Positions 44,172-54,329 of a stretch of DNA of 64,000 bases are shown here, in pieces; position 1 is the first letter of the stretch; every line of letters starts with the position of its first letter. Both the position numbers and the translations under genes were made by a program. The stretch is from positions 186,001 through 250,000 of the forward strand of contig JAHBXS010000003.1 in the NCBI GenBank assembly GCA_019636375.1, read 5' to 3'. The notes beneath the pieces were generated by a model that ran no database searches, had not been told where the DNA came from, and saw only the letters and a program-made list of their open reading frames with translations. The stretch is from Pirellulaceae bacterium. GTDB taxonomy: Bacteria; Planctomycetota; Planctomycetia; Pirellulales; Pirellulaceae.

Positions 44172-44894
44172 ATGTCCTCGAATCCTTACGCATCACCACA
44201 CACTTACAGTATCGCTGCGTCGGCTGCTGTTGACGAGCGAATCACTTTTATTCGTAACACCTATTTGCATTTGGCGGCCGCAGTGGGCGCGTTTGTGTTG
44301 TTGCAGATGGTGATGTTTACTTTTTTTGAACCGCAACTGGCAGCTTTCGTCGGCTGGGTCTTTGGGACAAGGTTTAGTTGGCTATTGGTATTAGGCGCGT
44401 TTATGGGTGTCAGTTGGCTCGCTGATTCGTGGGCTCATTCTGGCAAATCGCTTTCAACACAATATGCCGGCCTTGGACTGTACACTTTCGCTGAGGCAAT
44501 CATTTTGTCACCACTGCTTTACCTGGCCCATAAAGTTAGTCCAGGTGCCATCCCGATGGCGGCAACGACAACTCTGATGATCTTTGGCGGATTGACCTTG
44601 TTTGTTTTACTAACCCGCATGGATTTTTCGTTTTTGCGAATGTTCTTGGTCGTCGCGGGTTTTGCGGCTTTGGCCTTTATCGTCGCCTCGTTGATTTTCG
44701 ATTTTGGTGGCCTTGGGTTTTGGTTCAGCGGTGCGATGGTTGTGCTGATGTCGGGTTACATCCTTTACCACACCTCAAACGTTTTGCATCACTATCAGAC
44801 GAATCAACATGTCGCCGCAGCATTGGCCTTGTTTGCGTCGTTGGGCACGTTGTTTTGGTACGTTTTGCAATTGTTTATGACATCGCGAGAATAG
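44172..44894 (+). CDS. Bax inhibitor-1 / YccA family membrane protein
   Basis: A 240-residue protein with a short polar N-terminus (SSNPYASPHTYSIAASAAVD) and about seven membrane segments starting at residue 30. Family features: RNTYLHLAAAVGAF, GLGLYTFAEAIILSPLL and a C-terminal SGYILYHTSNVLHHYQTNQH ending in a last helix. TAGGAG precedes the ATG. Members are calcium-permeable channels or regulators of membrane proteases; specific role here unknown. Single gene unit. Confidence 0.9.
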   Translation: MSSNPYASPHTYSIAASAAVDERITFIRNTYLHLAAAVGAFVLLQMVMFTFFEPQLAAFVGWVFGTRFSWLLVLGAFMGVSWLADSWAHSGKSLSTQYAGLGLYTFAEAIILSPLLYLAHKVSPGAIPMAATTTLMIFGGLTLFVLLTRMDFSFLRMFLVVAGFAALAFIVASLIFDFGGLGFWFSGAMVVLMSGYILYHTSNVLHHYQTNQHVAAALALFASLGTLFWYVLQLFMTSRE

Positions 44895-45200
44895 GAATTC
44901 GGGAGCAATCTCAAGAGGATTTGATCATTCAAGACATGCTAGGGGCGCAGGCAATTTCAAGAATTCCTTCGCCCCACTTTTTTGCGCGATCCGCAAACTT
45001 TAACTCGCCAGTAGTGTCTACGTAATCACACCATTCTTCCAGACCGCTTTGTTTTTCGCGTTTGATACAACTGTTGGTCAATCGGCACAATCCGATGGTA
45101 GTTGATCGAATCGATTAGATCGATTCAACCTGGAAATCCGAAACGAGACGACAGCGAGCTATTTTAAAGGCTTTCAAGGATCGTCCAAAAAGGATTGAAA
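44895..45200. other. Intergenic region, nothing recognised
   Basis: 306 bp. A short inverted stretch (gatcgaatcgattagatcgatt) is present around 45106-45125, but no terminator or gene. AAGGA before the next ATG is the only obvious signal. Confidence 0.45.
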
Positions 45201-46709
45201 ATGACTAACAGTTGGCACTTTCGCTTGTTTCAGGTTTGCATGATCCTGGGATTGCTGCTGGTTTCAACCGAAACGAAATCAGCTTTCGGGTTTCAGAATA
45301 CTTTGCCTCCGCCATCTGGACTGGCTGAGGACGATGATGGTCCGGCTCAAAGAGTCGTCGTGCGAGAGAAATTCGCCGGTTGGAAGCAAGCCCATCGAGA
45401 CGGTAGTGGTTTGGATGACACGCTGCGAGCCAATTGGGTGATGTTGTCCGCGGCGGGCCTGCTGGAGGCGCAGATTGTAGCCACTCAAGACGCTGAGATT
45501 AACAACGTTTTGATCACCTTGCTGAATCGTGGTCAAGTCATCAATCAAACCCGGACGAATGCTGAAGGAAAGTTTAGCTTCAATAACCTCATCGAGGGAA
45601 CTTATGCTATCGTCGGCTTCGGTCCAAACACCTTTTTTGCCTACTCGTTGAATATTCTTGACTATCGCGAATCAACAGCGGACGCTCATCCTTCATCACT
45701 ATTGATTCCGGTCGTGCAAAACCAGACAACGATCAATTTGGATTGGATTCGTCATTACGCCTCGTCGAGTCAATTTCGAATTTATGGGCGATTCGTCTCC
45801 CGTGAGGGCACTGACGATCCAGCTTGGCTTTTTGGACGCGAAGGACTATCGACGCATGGACCGGCGTCGATTCCCAGTTCTTCAGTACAATTCCATCCGG
45901 CGATTTTAGGCCCGACTGGCGAACTCGCAGGACGAATTCATCAAATTGACGAACTTAATGGGCGTCCGGTTGATGTGCGTTCAATCCGTGTCATGTTGTT
46001 GGATAAGGACGAAGTTGTCTCGGCAGTCACTGCGGATAACTTTGGTGTGTTTCGATTTGATCGAGTGTCACCCGGTCAATACTCTCTCGTGGCTGCTGGA
46101 GCTGATGGGCTGGCCTGTATTGGAATCGAAGCTGTCAATGGTGGCCAGGATGCTCAAGTCCTTGACGTTGCTTTGGTGAGTCCTGATACGGTGGGTTGGT
46201 TAAACCATGTAGCCATCGAGACCGCTTATCAACGGATCGTCAACCGAAAGCGTCCGAGCGAAGCGGGCGAAAATTGCAATCAATTCTGTGGCGATCTTCG
46301 ACACTTGTATTGCACTCGAAATACGGCATTTCGCCAATTCTGGGATTCGTTCAACCAGTTCGGTGATCAATTGTTCTACGGCGAGTCGTTTAACTACTAC
46401 AACGGACAAAGTGGAATGGGGGGCGGCAACGGGGGCTACGGCTACGGCTATGGGGGTTTCGGCAACGGGGGAGTTTGCAATCAATGCGGAGGCGCTGGCT
46501 GCAACACATGCCATCCGCATTCGGTCGATCCGTATGGCCTAGGGGTTCCTTCTCCCGTCCATCAAATGTGGCCATCGGGGAGTATAGAGTCTCCTATCTT
46601 TCCAGGAGGAGCGATTCCAAGCCCGGCGATGCCGCAGATTGAACCAGAAATCATCAATGGGGATACAGAGTTCATTCCGTTGGCCCGCCGCCCAACCCGC
46701 AGTAGGTAA
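45201..46709 (+). CDS. Secreted protein with carboxypeptidase-regulatory-like domains
   Basis: A 502-residue protein with a signal peptide (about 1-32, ending KSAFGFQ). Two beta-sandwich segments resemble carboxypeptidase regulatory-like or SpaA/Cna-B folds: about 95-145 (INNVLITLLNRGQ, TNAEGKFSFNNLIEGTYAIV) and about 250-310 (FGVFRFDRVSPGQYSLVAAG). From residue about 405 it changes to Gly/Tyr repeats (GGNGGYGYGYGGFGNGG) then CNQCGGAGCNTCHPH, a CxxCxGxGCxxC cluster like a half DnaJ zinc finger, and a Pro-rich end. Probably a surface or envelope structural protein. A terminator follows. Confidence 0.75.
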   Translation: MTNSWHFRLFQVCMILGLLLVSTETKSAFGFQNTLPPPSGLAEDDDGPAQRVVVREKFAGWKQAHRDGSGLDDTLRANWVMLSAAGLLEAQIVATQDAEINNVLITLLNRGQVINQTRTNAEGKFSFNNLIEGTYAIVGFGPNTFFAYSLNILDYRESTADAHPSSLLIPVVQNQTTINLDWIRHYASSSQFRIYGRFVSREGTDDPAWLFGREGLSTHGPASIPSSSVQFHPAILGPTGELAGRIHQIDELNGRPVDVRSIRVMLLDKDEVVSAVTADNFGVFRFDRVSPGQYSLVAAGADGLACIGIEAVNGGQDAQVLDVALVSPDTVGWLNHVAIETAYQRIVNRKRPSEAGENCNQFCGDLRHLYCTRNTAFRQFWDSFNQFGDQLFYGESFNYYNGQSGMGGGNGGYGYGYGGFGNGGVCNQCGGAGCNTCHPHSVDPYGLGVPSPVHQMWPSGSIESPIFPGGAIPSPAMPQIEPEIINGDTEFIPLARRPTRSR

Positions 46710-46755
46710 CTCAATTCGCGGCACCACAAGGCTCAATATTATTGAGTAAGTTGAT

Positions 46756-46789
46756 AAGCCCCCTCGCATGATCGCTGGGGGCTTTTTTT
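46756..46789 (+). terminator. Rho-independent terminator
   Basis: Stem aagccccc (46756-46763) and gggggctt (46777-46784) followed by a run of T. It ends the preceding plus-strand gene; the A residues on the other side are few, so bidirectional use is unlikely. Confidence 0.88.
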
Positions 46790-46849
46790 GCATCTATCGA
46801 GAAATTTGATCTAACATCGCACGTTTCATTCTTGTTCGGCGATCCACGA

Positions 46850-48259
46850 TCAGTAGGCGTTTTCACGCGAAAAAACGACTTTGAAGGTTTTAAAAAGAAT
46901 CTTAACGTCCAGCCATATGGACCATTCGCGGATGTAGCGATGGTCAAAATGGATTCGGCGTTCCATTTTTTCAATTTGTTCTGTCTCGCCTCGACAACCG
47001 TTGACCTGAGCCATCCCTGTGATGCCGGGTTTGACTTTGTGTCGCAACATGTAGCCGTCGATTTGTTGGCGATAAAACTCGTTGTGTGCCGAAGCATGCG
47101 GGCGTGGACCGACCATTGACATCGTGCCGTTCAGAACATTGAACAGTTGTGGAAGCTCGTCCAATGATGTTCGGCGGAGGATGGCTCCAATTCTTGTAAC
47201 TCGAGGATCGTTCTTCTGAGCCTGTTGAACTTGCCGACCGTTGTCCATTGTGACCATCGAGCGGAACTTCCACACTAAGATTTCTTTGCCGTCTAAACCG
47301 TAACGCTTCTGTCGGAAGAATACAGGCCCAGGACTGGTCAGCTTGATCAACGCAGCAATGATCAGCATTGGGACAGCAGCGACGACCAAGGCAATCATTG
47401 CCAAAGCGATGTCAAAAATTCGTTTAACGACGCCATCGACACCGTAAAACGGGTTCTCGTAGATACTCACGGCAGGGATGCCCCCGACATCGGTCCAGCG
47501 ACTATGGAGCAATTGGAAAACGAAAAAGTCAGGGACCAAATACACTGATGCCGTGGTGTCGGAAAGTTCTTGAACCACCTGTTGTATACGGCCTTCTGCT
47601 CGCATTGGCAACGTAATAAAAATCACCGGAACCTCGCCAAGTTTCGCTCGGCTAATGAGTTTATCAAGACCTCCCAAACGGCGAGCCATATCGTCCGGAA
47701 GGGATATCGAGCGAGATTCGGGGCGATCATCGTAAAACCCCAAAAATGTTAGACCCATGTCTGGCTGGGCTTGGATGTTGCGTACAAGCTGGACACCCAA
47801 GTCTGTTGCTCCAATCACGGCATAGCCGCGAGTTCGAATCCCGTTCGCATTGATCCACACCACCAAATGTCGGAACATTATTCGTCCGATCATCGACAAC
47901 AGTGTCGCCCACAGTGCCCACAGGAAAAATGAAGGTGACGAAATTTCTGTTGTGTAGTGCGTGAACTGCCCCAGAAAAAACAACAATCCGTGTGTTGACA
48001 TCCAAGCCAAAAGAACGCAGCCAAGTTCTTTTTCAATGGTTTGGCCTTGCCAATCTCGATAGACCCCAATGACCTCTGCCGCTATTGAAAAAACACCGAC
48101 CGCTACCAAGGCCACCAAAATTGTTGAGCGGCTATTGAATTCGGGCGCAAGCGTGACCATCACCCATAGTCCGACGACTAATGACCCAAGGTCAGCGACC
48201 TTGAGTAGGGGGCGGGTCCAAGCAGTCATCGGACGGATTTTGGTCGTTTGGCGAGACAT
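46850..48259 (-). CDS. Polyprenyl glycosylphosphotransferase (undecaprenyl-phosphate sugar phosphotransferase)
   Basis: A 469-residue WcaJ/WbaP-type protein. Four N-terminal membrane segments (about 20-135), a Rossmann-like cytosolic domain (about 145-265; [15 protein letters not shown]), a fifth membrane stretch (about 285-310), then the catalytic domain: [47 protein letters not shown] and [11 protein letters not shown]. It moves a sugar-1-phosphate to undecaprenyl phosphate at the inner membrane, the first step in making a lipid-linked glycan. It lies 30 kb from the glycosyltransferase cluster and could start that same polymer. Transcribed alone. Confidence 0.92.
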   Translation of the reverse strand: MSRQTTKIRPMTAWTRPLLKVADLGSLVVGLWVMVTLAPEFNSRSTILVALVAVGVFSIAAEVIGVYRDWQGQTIEKELGCVLLAWMSTHGLLFFLGQFTHYTTEISSPSFFLWALWATLLSMIGRIMFRHLVVWINANGIRTRGYAVIGATDLGVQLVRNIQAQPDMGLTFLGFYDDRPESRSISLPDDMARRLGGLDKLISRAKLGEVPVIFITLPMRAEGRIQQVVQELSDTTASVYLVPDFFVFQLLHSRWTDVGGIPAVSIYENPFYGVDGVVKRIFDIALAMIALVVAAVPMLIIAALIKLTSPGPVFFRQKRYGLDGKEILVWKFRSMVTMDNGRQVQQAQKNDPRVTRIGAILRRTSLDELPQLFNVLNGTMSMVGPRPHASAHNEFYRQQIDGYMLRHKVKPGITGMAQVNGCRGETEQIEKMERRIHFDHRYIREWSIWLDVKILFKTFKVVFSRENAY

Positions 48260-48588
48260 ACAAAAAAATAAAAATGCGAGTGATCAAGGATTTAGGGATC
48301 GAGCGTAGAGCTTTCTGAAGAGGATAGGTCGTGATGAAAAACCAGTTGAATGCGATGGCTTTGGGTCCGTAACTTTTTGTTGACGAACCTACCCGTATGT
48401 CGATTTTGCCGATTCTAGCGATGACTCGGCTGGCACGATGTGGTCATTCACTGCCTGAACGTGCATTTATTTCTGCAGAGCGTTCATCTTTTTCCAGAAA
48501 CCGTCCAATTTCCTTGTCAGAAGTAGTCCAACCATGGAACCACTTTCCGTAGTGGATATTGGCCGAGAACGGTAGAGAACGGCAGGGG
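48260..48588. other. Intergenic region, nothing recognised
   Basis: 329 bp between two minus-strand genes. No gene or strong hairpin seen. It should hold the promoter of the glycosylphosphotransferase gene. Confidence 0.45.
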
Positions 48589-49227
48589 TTACTTTTCGCT
48601 GAAAGAGTTGCGGACTTTATCTAGAACGGGACGATTCTTCGCGATTTTCGAGGTCAGGGTCCAAGTCATGATTTGATGGTAGTGATTTTTACCCTCGACA
48701 CATTCGATGAGGAAGGTGACATCGCGCCCGGCTTCAATCGCCCTGAAATCGCACAAACGACCAGGCATCCCATTGACTGAAGTTCTTGAGCGTTGGGGAG
48801 GCAAAATGGCGCCAAGCCTACGGGTCATTTCCGTTGAAATTAGATTGGCGTAGGCGTCGAGGTCATACTCGGGCAAATCGAACTTTGAGTCTGTGATAAC
48901 GATTACATAACAATCGCTAAAAGGATTTCCGGCATTCACAGAGGAATCTGAGTTTTCCGCTAAATTGAGTCGCCAATTGTTCGGTACGGCAATTGTGGTC
49001 AAACCGTCGTTTGATTGAAGCGTCTTGAATTGCGAGCTGTCCACGATCATTTGTCGTGCGAAATAAAACACTCCCCCACAGATAAGAATCGAAAAGAACA
49101 ACAAACATCCCAGGATGATCAGCACGATCATCCAAACGCGGCTATTGTTCGGAGGAGCCTGTTGAGTACCAAGCCCCGGACCCGAATAGGCCGCCGGTGG
49201 ATATTGCCGAGGAGGAACATAGCTCAT
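48589..49227 (-). CDS. Single-pass membrane protein of unknown function
   Basis: A 212-residue protein: Pro/Tyr/Gly-rich cytosolic N-terminus (SYVPPRQYPPAAYSGPGLG), one membrane segment (about 31-56, VWMIVLIILGCLLFFSILIC), and an extracytoplasmic domain of about 150 residues (LTTIAVPNNWRLNL, GMPGRLCDFRAIEAG, HYHQIMTWTL). The outer part resembles lipoprotein-like domains that follow such anchors in planctomycetes. No function assigned. Its N-terminal layout resembles that of the disrupted protease at 53550-53985. Confidence 0.75.
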   Translation of the reverse strand: MSYVPPRQYPPAAYSGPGLGTQQAPPNNSRVWMIVLIILGCLLFFSILICGGVFYFARQMIVDSSQFKTLQSNDGLTTIAVPNNWRLNLAENSDSSVNAGNPFSDCYVIVITDSKFDLPEYDLDAYANLISTEMTRRLGAILPPQRSRTSVNGMPGRLCDFRAIEAGRDVTFLIECVEGKNHYHQIMTWTLTSKIAKNRPVLDKVRNSFSEK

Positions 49228-49328
49228 TGAAGTTGCCCGTTGGTTCTCATTTGAGGGATCAGGATATGAAGTGATTAGGCAATGTGGCCGTTCTATTCCG
49301 TTTGAAATTTTGTCGTCTATGCAAAAAA

Positions 49329-50459
49329 CTATTTCGTTGCGAATGGATAGGTGACCACATACAACCTTTGGGGTTCATCCGCCCAGATCATCATTCTTCC
49401 CGCGCTGGAGGCAAAGGTCATCTGGCAATTGCGGTTACAGTCTTCGTGCAGCAACTCGGTATAAACCTCAGTACGATTAGCTAGTTTGACGAATTTTAGT
49501 TCGCTCGTTGTCAACTGCACAAGCCATTGCCCATCAGGTGTTACCGTGACTTGATCCGCAGGGTCGATGTCGAAGACTAGGTCGCGACCAGAACGCAGAT
49601 CGATGATCACGGCGTTTTCTGCTGACGCGTCTTTGGCAACGAGCAAACGGCCTCCGTTCGCGAAATGTACGTTTTTCAAATCTGGATCGATTTTCATCGA
49701 TTGAAGCATTTCTCCATTCTGCATGTCAAACAAACTGACGCGAGAATTTTGAGCAACCAGAAGTTGGCCACCCTTGGCGGTCAATTGCAAATCGTACAGC
49801 GGGGTCGGGTACAGAATGTCCTTGAAGCGTTTTTGTGAAGTATTGAAACCCTCGCGAATTGCGGCGACCTCGATGGTTTGTGTGCTCGGATTGTACAAAG
49901 CGACTTTTTGCCCATCGCCCGAAACGGTCAACCACTGAATTTCGTTGGCTGCTTCAAGCGTCGCAAATGCTTTCATCGCACGTTTCCCATCCATTTGATA
50001 CATCAAAACGTCATACGAAGCCTTGGAGTTAGAGCCTGATTTTTTGGCATCTGAAATCGTGCGATTCTGATCTTTTGAGGTGCCCGATAGCGAATTGTTC
50101 TTTTCCGAATCGGAAAAACCGCTGACGCCTCGCAGTTGGTTGCGAAAGTTTTTCAAAGGAGCCGATTGGGCGACGATGAACAAGTCCGTGTTCTGAGAGA
50201 AAGCGAGAAAGTCATAAGTCTTTTTGTCTAGCGCAGGGTTGGTGACGTATTGGTTGGATGTCCAAAGGTGGGGTATGGTTCCTTGGGCATTTGAGGAAAT
50301 CAACACTTGTCCTTTGTTAGACATCGCCCATTGCCCATTGGGAAACGGGTTTCGCTCGCGTTGGATCACCGCAGGGGTTTTTTGGGCAAGCCCTGTTTGC
50401 TCTAGGTTTACGAGGACCAAAAGCAGGGTAACGGCTTGTATGAAAAGAAATTTATTCAT
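49329..50459 (-). CDS. Secreted beta-propeller-like protein of unknown function
   Basis: A 376-residue protein; the ATG at 50459 begins a signal peptide (MNKFLFIQAVTLLLVLVNL). The rest is repeating beta-strand units with WD/YVTN-like turns (LTVSGDGQKVALYNPSTQ, LQLTAKGGQLLVAQNSR, VTVTPDGQWLVQLTTSEL), suggesting a seven-bladed propeller. It likely binds a ligand or protein outside the cytoplasm. It lies downstream of the protease fragment on the same strand and ends 101 bases before the membrane protein gene. Confidence 0.75.
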   Translation of the reverse strand: MNKFLFIQAVTLLLVLVNLEQTGLAQKTPAVIQRERNPFPNGQWAMSNKGQVLISSNAQGTIPHLWTSNQYVTNPALDKKTYDFLAFSQNTDLFIVAQSAPLKNFRNQLRGVSGFSDSEKNNSLSGTSKDQNRTISDAKKSGSNSKASYDVLMYQMDGKRAMKAFATLEAANEIQWLTVSGDGQKVALYNPSTQTIEVAAIREGFNTSQKRFKDILYPTPLYDLQLTAKGGQLLVAQNSRVSLFDMQNGEMLQSMKIDPDLKNVHFANGGRLLVAKDASAENAVIIDLRSGRDLVFDIDPADQVTVTPDGQWLVQLTTSELKFVKLANRTEVYTELLHEDCNRNCQMTFASSAGRMMIWADEPQRLYVVTYPFATK

Positions 50460-50516
50460 GTTATACGCAATCCAATTTATGCGACAGCTTTTAGTCAAGG
50501 GGCCTCGCAGGGTTGA

Positions 50517-52109
50517 TTATTTGTCAGGGTCCAATAGATCGAGTTTCGAGGTGACGTTTCGGTCCTTGCGCTCGACATCTTCCTGGACTTGTTGTCGTTT
50601 GATAGCGGCTTCGCGTTCTTGTTTTTCGCGTCGCTCCCGATCGGCGGCCATCGCGGCCTCTTGAGCGAGGCGCTGACGTTCAGCTTCTTCGGCCTCGATC
50701 GCAGCGATCTCTTGTTCGTTCATGTAGCCGTACTGGATCGAAATTCTTCCTGCAGACGGACCACTTCCCAAAACGCTTCGGAAGTGTCCGTTGACGCTTG
50801 CCTTTTTGGCAAATCCGGTCTGCGGGTCAAAGGCGACTGTACCTTGGCATTCAACGTTGAACTTGAGTTGCAATTCGCTATCGACACAGCCCATTGAAAG
50901 CAACTTTCGATATGACTTTGAATTCATACCTTGTGCTCGAAATTGACTGACTTTGATCGCGAGTGCTTCAACCGTTTCGGTCCGCGGACCACCCAAGTTC
51001 GGTGGTCCTGGAAACCCAGAAGGGCCGCCGATATTAGGACGCCCTCTAAAGTTAGGTTGAAATTGATGGATGCCAAAAGGGTCACTGCCCCCAGACGGTT
51101 GAACCTTTACCTCTTCGATTGAAATCACTTGCACCTCGGTTGAATTCCAGCCATTCTCACCATAGTTTGGGAATTGATCAAAGCCAATGGTACTGGCTCG
51201 CCCGATATAGAATGGCAAAGCGGGAGAATTGTCGGTGTACAGGACTTTTCCCAAGCGATCGATCACGATTTTTCCTGAAGCAGTCGTGGGTGGTGTGGGT
51301 GGTTGGTTTCCGGATTGTCGTGTGACTGTCGTTTGAAAATCGATCGCATACAAGTTAGCACTTTGCAATTGCCCTGAATCTCCCGGAACCTCGATTAAAA
51401 ACGTACATGAAATTGCATCTTTGAAGTTCGAAACCGATCGACCATCAATCATGCCTGAGCCATCTCTCGAAGAGTCGATAGGAATTCGGGCCTTGCGGGC
51501 GAAGTCTCTTGCCAAGTTCACTGGAACACAAAAAGAGACATCTTGGGTTCGTTCCAAAGCCAAGATGGAGGCGGCTACTCCGTAAAGTTGACCATTTTCC
51601 CCTACGACTGGCCCACCGCTGTTACCAGGATTGACCGTTGCATCGATGAGCAAACGAGGGTCTCCGAACGGGCTATCCAATCCGTTGACCGTTCCAGTGG
51701 ACATTTTGACATTGGTCCCAAACATCGGGGACAATGGAAACCCAATCACGCGACAACTTGAGCCGAGATCGGGGATGTCGCTACTAAAGGGAATAATCTT
51801 GTCGAACCTCTGAGCAATTTTGAGAATCGCCAGGTCGTTTGGGGCATCGATGGCTAAGATTTCCGCAGGAACCCTGACGTCATTGATGACGACAAAAATC
51901 CTCTTAGCGTTTTGCACAACGTGCGCGCACGTCATAACGACTCCGTCGGGGTGAATGGCAAAACCTGTGCCCGTGCTGCCTCCCTCAGGCTCTAAGTCGA
52001 TTTCCAATCTGCCGGGCTTAGAGTTCAACAAGGCCAAGGGATCGCTGTCGCTCAAACGATAGATTGTCCTTCCTTTAGTTGTCGTGGTACCTCCACTTGG
52101 AGGAGTCAA
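50517..52109 (-). pseudogene. Trypsin-like serine protease gene, 3' part after IS insertion
   Basis: 529 codons downstream of an IS256-family element. The protease domain has the full triad: His in VMTCAHVV, Asp in APNDLAIL and Ser in VNPGNSGGPVV, as in HtrA/DegP proteins (S1C type). The C-terminal half is unlike PDZ: a proline/glycine-rich linker (GGPSGFPGPPNLGGPRTE), a short domain and a Lys/Glu/Arg coiled coil (EIAAIEAEEAERQRLAQEAA). In frame with the fragment at 53550-53985: removing the element and one 8-bp duplication restores a single 674-residue protein with an N-terminal membrane segment. A TTG at 52109 could still start a soluble version, lacking the anchor. Confidence 0.9.
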
Positions 52110-52113
52110 TTCA

Positions 52114-53549
52114 GGGCCTGTAAATAATTTTGTGTCAGGCGGTTGATTTGATGATTTGATTAGTCTGTTAGTTTGGGCATCCGTTCTTCAAACATGATGG
52201 CGAAATGGTTTAGTGCTTGTTTCCAGTGGTGGATAGGCATCGTCCATTTTCGGGACGCCTCGTGAATTGCCATATACACCAGTTTCAAGGCTGATTCTTC
52301 GTTGGGATAAATCTTGCGATTGCGAGTAAACTTGCGAATCACGCTGTTGACCGACTCGATCGCGTTGGTCGTGTAAATGGCTTTGCGGATCGCCGGGGGA
52401 TAGTCAAACAACGTGATGATATCCGTCCACTTGGCACGCCACATCTTTGAAATCGTCGGATACTTGTCGTCCCAAGCTTGAGCGAATTCTTCTAAAGACG
52501 CTTCCGCTTCGGCCACCGTTGCCGATTGATAGATTTTCTTGAGACCCTTCGCCACTGCTTTGCTGTCTTCGGTGCTGACGTAACGCAACGCAGCTCGAAC
52601 CAGGTGCACAATGCAGAGCTGAACTTGACAATCGGGATAGGCCGCGTGAACGGCCTCGGCGAATCCCGAGAGGCCATCAATGCACGCCACGAAGATATCG
52701 CTCAAGCCCCGATTGCGAAGATCCGTCAAACAGGACAACCAGAACTTGGCACCTTCGTTTTCGCTCAGCCACAGTCCCAGCAGTTCTTTGCGTCCTTGTA
52801 AATTGACGCCCAAAGCCACATAAATCGTGTGTTTGGTGACCCGGCCATTGGTACCACGGACATGAACGACGATGCCGTCGAAATACACAATCGGCCATAC
52901 CGCTTCCAGCGGTCGGGTTCGCCAAGCCGAAACTTCTGTATCCAGATCGCTGGTGATTTCTGAGACCAGTGTAGGTGAAATGTCCACACCATAGAGGTCG
53001 CGCACGATCTCCTGGATGTCGCGAGTGGTCATGCCTTTGGCGTACAAGGCCAGTATCTTTTCATCGAAACCTTCCACGCGACGCTGGTGCTTGCCGATCA
53101 GTTGCGGCTCGAATGTGCCGTTACGATCACGGGGAGTTTCCAGCGGAATTTCGCCTAGTTCGCTTTGAACCTTTTTGCACGATCGACCGTTACGACGATT
53201 AGGAGTACGATTCTTTACCGACTGTGATTTCGAGCGGGCAGACCGTTTTTCGGCGCTCGGTGCAATGTCAGGTGCCTCCGTCGAATCCCCATCTTCACGA
53301 GGATTGTCGATGTCGACTCGTCCCAAGTGAACGTCCATTTCCGTATCAAGCATTCGCTCCATTGCCGACTTCATCATCAATCTCATCAGCGAATTGAGAT
53401 CGCCAACCGTCTTTGCCTGACGGGCAAATTCGCCGGCAAGTCGTTCTGCTTCACCTTTTAAAGACGCATCCATGCTTCGATTCTCCTGTAAATTGAAACT
53501 GTCAAAAATACTAACTTTTGCTAGCTGACACAAGTTTCATTACAGGCCC
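52114..53549 (-). mobile_element. IS256-family insertion sequence, complete
   Basis: 1436 bp with imperfect terminal inverted repeats (52114-52138 and 53525-53549; 21 of 25 match, both starting GGGCCTGTAA). Immediately outside both ends is the 8-bp target duplication tcaattca (52106-52113 and 53550-53557), the size expected for IS256-family transposition. The duplication is perfect and the transposase frame is whole, so the insertion is probably recent. It splits a serine protease gene. Confidence 0.95.
52160..53473 (-). CDS. IS256-family transposase
   Basis: A 437-residue DDE transposase. ATG 53473 follows AGGAG at nine bases. Features: NGRSCKKVQSELGEIPLETP, the first Asp in YFDGIVV, ELLGLWLSENEGAKFW, the second Asp in VACIDGLSGFAEAV, CIVHLVRAALRYVS (C/D insertion His) and the Glu in TTNAIESVNSVIRK. 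All catalytic residues appear intact and there is no frameshift. It cuts and rejoins the element ends, probably by a copy-out route known for the family. Confidence 0.95.
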   Translation of the reverse strand: MDASLKGEAERLAGEFARQAKTVGDLNSLMRLMMKSAMERMLDTEMDVHLGRVDIDNPREDGDSTEAPDIAPSAEKRSARSKSQSVKNRTPNRRNGRSCKKVQSELGEIPLETPRDRNGTFEPQLIGKHQRRVEGFDEKILALYAKGMTTRDIQEIVRDLYGVDISPTLVSEITSDLDTEVSAWRTRPLEAVWPIVYFDGIVVHVRGTNGRVTKHTIYVALGVNLQGRKELLGLWLSENEGAKFWLSCLTDLRNRGLSDIFVACIDGLSGFAEAVHAAYPDCQVQLCIVHLVRAALRYVSTEDSKAVAKGLKKIYQSATVAEAEASLEEFAQAWDDKYPTISKMWRAKWTDIITLFDYPPAIRKAIYTTNAIESVNSVIRKFTRNRKIYPNEESALKLVYMAIHEASRKWTMPIHHWKQALNHFAIMFEERMPKLTD

Positions 53550-53985
53550 TCAATTCAACCCAAAAATTCACTCCATAATCCGTATTGGGCTCGATGCGGT
53601 ATCGTAACGTCGCGCCATCATCAATTCCTCTTTTACCACGAGTAAGATAATCCTGTGGCAAATCATCAAGTCCAGATTTGCTCGTCGATTTGTTGCTCGA
53701 TTTATTTGAAGGAGTCGAAAAACGCCGCGGGGTTAGTTTTTCAGAAGAAGTCTTCTCCACTGGCGAAGATTTGTCTTGGCGATCCCCCCCTTCTTCGATT
53801 CCCACAACATCTAAATTTGTCTCCACGATTTCAAGCGGGCGGAAAAACATGAAATACCAAACCGCGACTCCGCCTCCGGCACACACGAACAATGACAAGA
53901 GTATCCCGCCAATTAAAAGCGGAACGAACATGCCGGAACCTTTCCGGGGTGGGGTAGGCGGGCGGTAGTAGGGTCGTGATTGCAT
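53521..53985 (-). pseudogene. Serine protease gene, 5' part cut by IS256-type insertion
   Basis: Begins MQSRPYYRPPTPPRKGSG, a Pro/Tyr-rich cytosolic start, then one membrane segment (about 20-48) and a Ser/Lys/Thr-rich linker. After codon 145 (...NFWVEL) the frame enters the insertion sequence and ends with nine foreign residues. Joined to the segment at 52106-50517 it gives a membrane-anchored protease. As it stands it would make only an anchor and linker. Confidence 0.9.
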
Positions 53986-54329
53986 CGGATGCCCTAGTAG
54001 AGGCTAACGGAATCATTTGGCACAGAAAGGCATCTTTAAGGTACACCGACTTTACTCAAATTTCAATGAGTTTTCGCACTTCATTTAAAGGCAGGAATTG
54101 TGTCCCGTTGCCACCTTTGGAAAATTATTCCAATTTTGCGACTTTTGAAAGCCATCGCAGCTTTCAAATTGACTTCTGGGTGCCATGCCCCCCACAAACG
54201 GCATACTCTTAAACGTTTTTGCTGGCCCGCAATTGTTTGCCTCTCCATCACGTATAATGCAACTCAAGAATCATTTAATAACGGGCGTTTTTGCGCCACG
54301 CCCCTCGCTATATCCACGGACAAACCAAG
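53986..54329. other. Intergenic region between divergent genes
   Basis: 344 bp separating the split protease from the ABC exporter. No gene or strong hairpin. It should contain the divergent promoters; none could be assigned reliably. Confidence 0.45.
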
